A program made the translations under genes and the position numbers. The notes under the pieces are model-generated. The model was not told where the DNA came from. It worked only from the letters and a program-made list of their open reading frames with translations, and did not search any database. A stretch of DNA of 15,685 nt from Candidatus Sumerlaeota bacterium (GTDB lineage Bacteria > Sumerlaeota > Sumerlaeia > JADFCT01), in NCBI GenBank assembly GCA_026398575.1, contig JAPLSP010000063.1, positions 1 to 15,685 of the forward strand. The letters are read 5' to 3'. This document shows, one piece after another, positions 14,177 through 15,685 of this stretch. Within the stretch, counting starts at the first letter, position 1. Every line of letters begins with the position of its first letter.

Positions 14177-15499
14177 AACGGCGGTCCGGCTTATGAGGAG
14201 CGTTACGCGGTCTTCTACAAGGCCATCAAGGACAAGTACCCCGACATGCATTTGATCGCCAACGTGCCGGTGAAAAAATCGCCGTGCGAAATCCAGGACG
14301 ACCACTACTACAACAGCCCCGAATGGTTCCGCAAGAGCGCGGGGATTTACGACAAACGCGACCGCTCGGCCCCCAAGGTTTTCGTCGGCGAATACGCCTG
14401 CACGGCGGGCGTCGGCAAAGGCAACCTGAAAGGCGCGCTGGCCGAGGCGGCCTTCATGATGGGCTTCGAGCGTAACTCCGAATCCATTTTCATGGCCTCT
14501 TATGCGCCGCTGTTCTATCACATCAAGGACCGCAAGTGGCCGGTCAATCTGATCGGCTTCGATGCATCGCGATGCTTCGGGACGCCATCCTATTATACTC
14601 AAGTTCTCATGGCGCAAAATCGAGGCGACGTCGTTCTGCCGAGCAAGATGGAATCGGCGGAGGAAAAATTCGCCACCACAATCGAGCGCGGCGCAATCGG
14701 ATTGGGAACATGGCTGACCAAGGCCGAGTACAAGGACATCAAGGTCGCGCAGGGTGACAAGGTCCTCTATGAATCCGATTTCACAAAAGGCGCGCAAGGC
14801 TGGCGCGTCCTCAAGGGCGATTGGAAGGCCGTCGAGGGCGTCTATCGCCAATCCTCCGATGGCGACGATATGCGCGCGGTATGCGGCGATGCGAACTGGA
14901 CCGACTACGTCCTGACGCTCAAGGCGCGCAAGATCAGCGGCGCAGAGGGATTCCTCATCATGTTTCGCGTCAAGGATAATGCCAACTGGCTTTGGCTGAA
15001 CATCGGCGGATGGAGCAACAGCGTCACGGCCATCGAGCGCTGTTTTCGCGGTGAAAAGAGCCGTCTGCCCGGCGACGGTCCGGGCGGCATTCAGACCGGG
15101 CGCTGGTATGACATCAAGTTGGACGTGAAAGGCTCGCGCGTCGAATGCTTCCTCGACGGCAAAAGCATCATCACGATTGGCAACATGTACGACGAAAAAA
15201 CAATGACCGCCATGAACGCCGTCGCTGCTCGCGTGGAAAAGACCGGCGAAATTTTAGTGAAAGTCGCCAACTTCACGGACCAACCGCAGAAGACCGCCGT
15301 CAAGTTGAACGGCGCCGGAAAGATCGCGCCGGAGGGAATCGTGACCGTATTAACTTCGGCAAAAGTGGAAGACGAAAACACCGTCGAAGAGCCAACCAAA
15401 GTCGCGCCCGTCACGCAAAAAGCAAAGGGATTGGGGCCGGAATTTGAATACACATTCGCGCCAAATTCGCTGACAATCCTGAGGCTGCAAGCGAAATAA
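14177..15499 (+). pseudogene. GH51 alpha-L-arabinofuranosidase, C-terminal part downstream of the nonsense codon
   Basis: 440 codons in the same frame as 13067-14176, ending in TAA. NGGPAYEERYAVFYKAIKDK continues directly from the GNE motif. KVFVGEYACT holds the nucleophile Glu442 (14390-14392), and FMASYAPLFYHIKDRKWPVN and TPSYYTQVLMAQNRGD are standard GH51 barrel-end sequences. From about 568 to 712 a concanavalin/LamG or DUF1080-like sandwich is inserted (YESDFTKGAQGWRVLKGDW, FLIMFRVKDNANWLWLNIGG, YDIKLDVKGSRVECFLDGK), after which the GH51 C-terminal beta domain resumes (AVAARVEKTGEILVKVANF ... FEYTFAPNSLTILRL). The first ATG after the stop is 14246, without a ribosome binding site, so separate translation is doubtful. 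With Glu at codon 370 the whole protein would be 810 residues and a normal arabinofuranosidase removing terminal alpha-L-arabinose from arabinan or arabinoxylan. Confidence 0.85.
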
Positions 15500-15544
15500 C
15501 TTTTTATATTCAGCGAGGCTGAAGTTAATGCAATAAGGGAACGT
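15500..15544. other. Short hairpin after the GH51 gene
   Basis: TTCAGC at 15509-15514 and GCTGAA at 15518-15523 form a perfect 6-bp stem with a 3-base loop, 10 bases past the stop. No T-run follows it on either strand, so it is not a standard intrinsic terminator. Confidence 0.4.
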
Positions 15545-15575
15545 GCCAGCTTTTGGAGTAAGGTGGCTTGCCGCC
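15545..15575. repeat. Dispersed repeat, right copy (inverted relative to 1-31)
   Basis: GCCAGCTTTTGGAGT at 15545-15559 is the exact reverse complement of 17-31; 15560-15575 continues the match at 12 of 16 positions and contains a small GGTGGC/GCCGCC palindrome. Together with the left copy it brackets the enzyme cluster in inverted orientation. The remaining bases to 15685 show no supported gene. Confidence 0.6.
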
Positions 15576-15685
15576 ATAACCGTATGACATTTTTAGCTGC
15601 CTTTCCCCTTCCCTCTCGACGTTCGTTTTCGCGTCGCCATATTGCGCCGCCACGGCGTGCCCAGGCCCAACAGTTTTCGAATCGT

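Noticed and set aside
15509..15523. Intrinsic terminator after the GH51 gene
   Set aside because: The stem is perfect but only 6 bp and no T-run follows on either strand.

Overview
The window is about 15.7 kb of GC-rich DNA with every credible gene on the + strand. It is a run of secreted carbohydrate-active enzymes (six or seven Sec-type signal peptides) separated by short gaps, several of them filled with palindromic or tandem repeats. There is no SusC/SusD pair, sulfatase, transporter or transcription regulator. The enzyme types, the habit of carrying CBM-like domains, and the GC-rich 'GSAGVPAR'-type intergenic palindromes suggest a polysaccharide-degrading member of the PVC group (Lentisphaerae, Kiritimatiellota, Verrucomicrobia or Planctomycetes). 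This is inference; no rRNA or marker gene is present.

Layout: 1-194 holds one arm of a dispersed repeat, a 7-bp inverted repeat and a good sigma70-type promoter. 195-422 is a small VapB-like antitoxin with no toxin next to it. 431-1897 is a secreted beta-propeller protein of uncertain family. 1977-4663 is a GH95-like (alpha/alpha)6 glycosidase whose C-terminal F5/8 (discoidin) domain is split by a one-base frameshift near 4382. 4665-4876 holds two copies of a palindromic element. 4976-7177 is a GH32 fructosidase. 7200-7349 is a 16-bp tandem array. 7378-8739 is a GH71/GH99-like enzyme. 8841-9881 is a GH43/GH32-clan-like propeller. 9882-10370 holds a large nested inverted repeat. 10371-12971 is a DUF4965/'glutaminase-like' (alpha/alpha)6 protein. 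13067-15499 is a GH51 alpha-L-arabinofuranosidase interrupted by an in-frame TAG at the position of the catalytic acid/base glutamate. The end of the window carries an inverted copy of the repeat seen at position 1.

Working together: the enzymes would act outside the cell or in the periplasm on a heterogeneous plant or algal glycan pool. Fructan (GH32) and arabinose side chains (GH51) are the best supported targets; fucosyl/galactosyl groups (GH95-like) are weaker, and the targets of the two propellers, the GH71/99-like enzyme and the DUF4965 protein are unassigned. Spacing and repeats suggest several transcription units rather than one operon.

The points most worth a second look are: (1) the nonsense codon exactly at the GH51 acid/base residue in an otherwise open frame; (2) one 9-bp repeat family that forms the hydrophobic core of a signal peptide in one gene and, in the opposite orientation, a charged Lys-Asp loop inside the GH32 enzyme; (3) the nested hairpin element at 10033-10274 with compensatory changes; (4) two damaged enzymes in one cluster.
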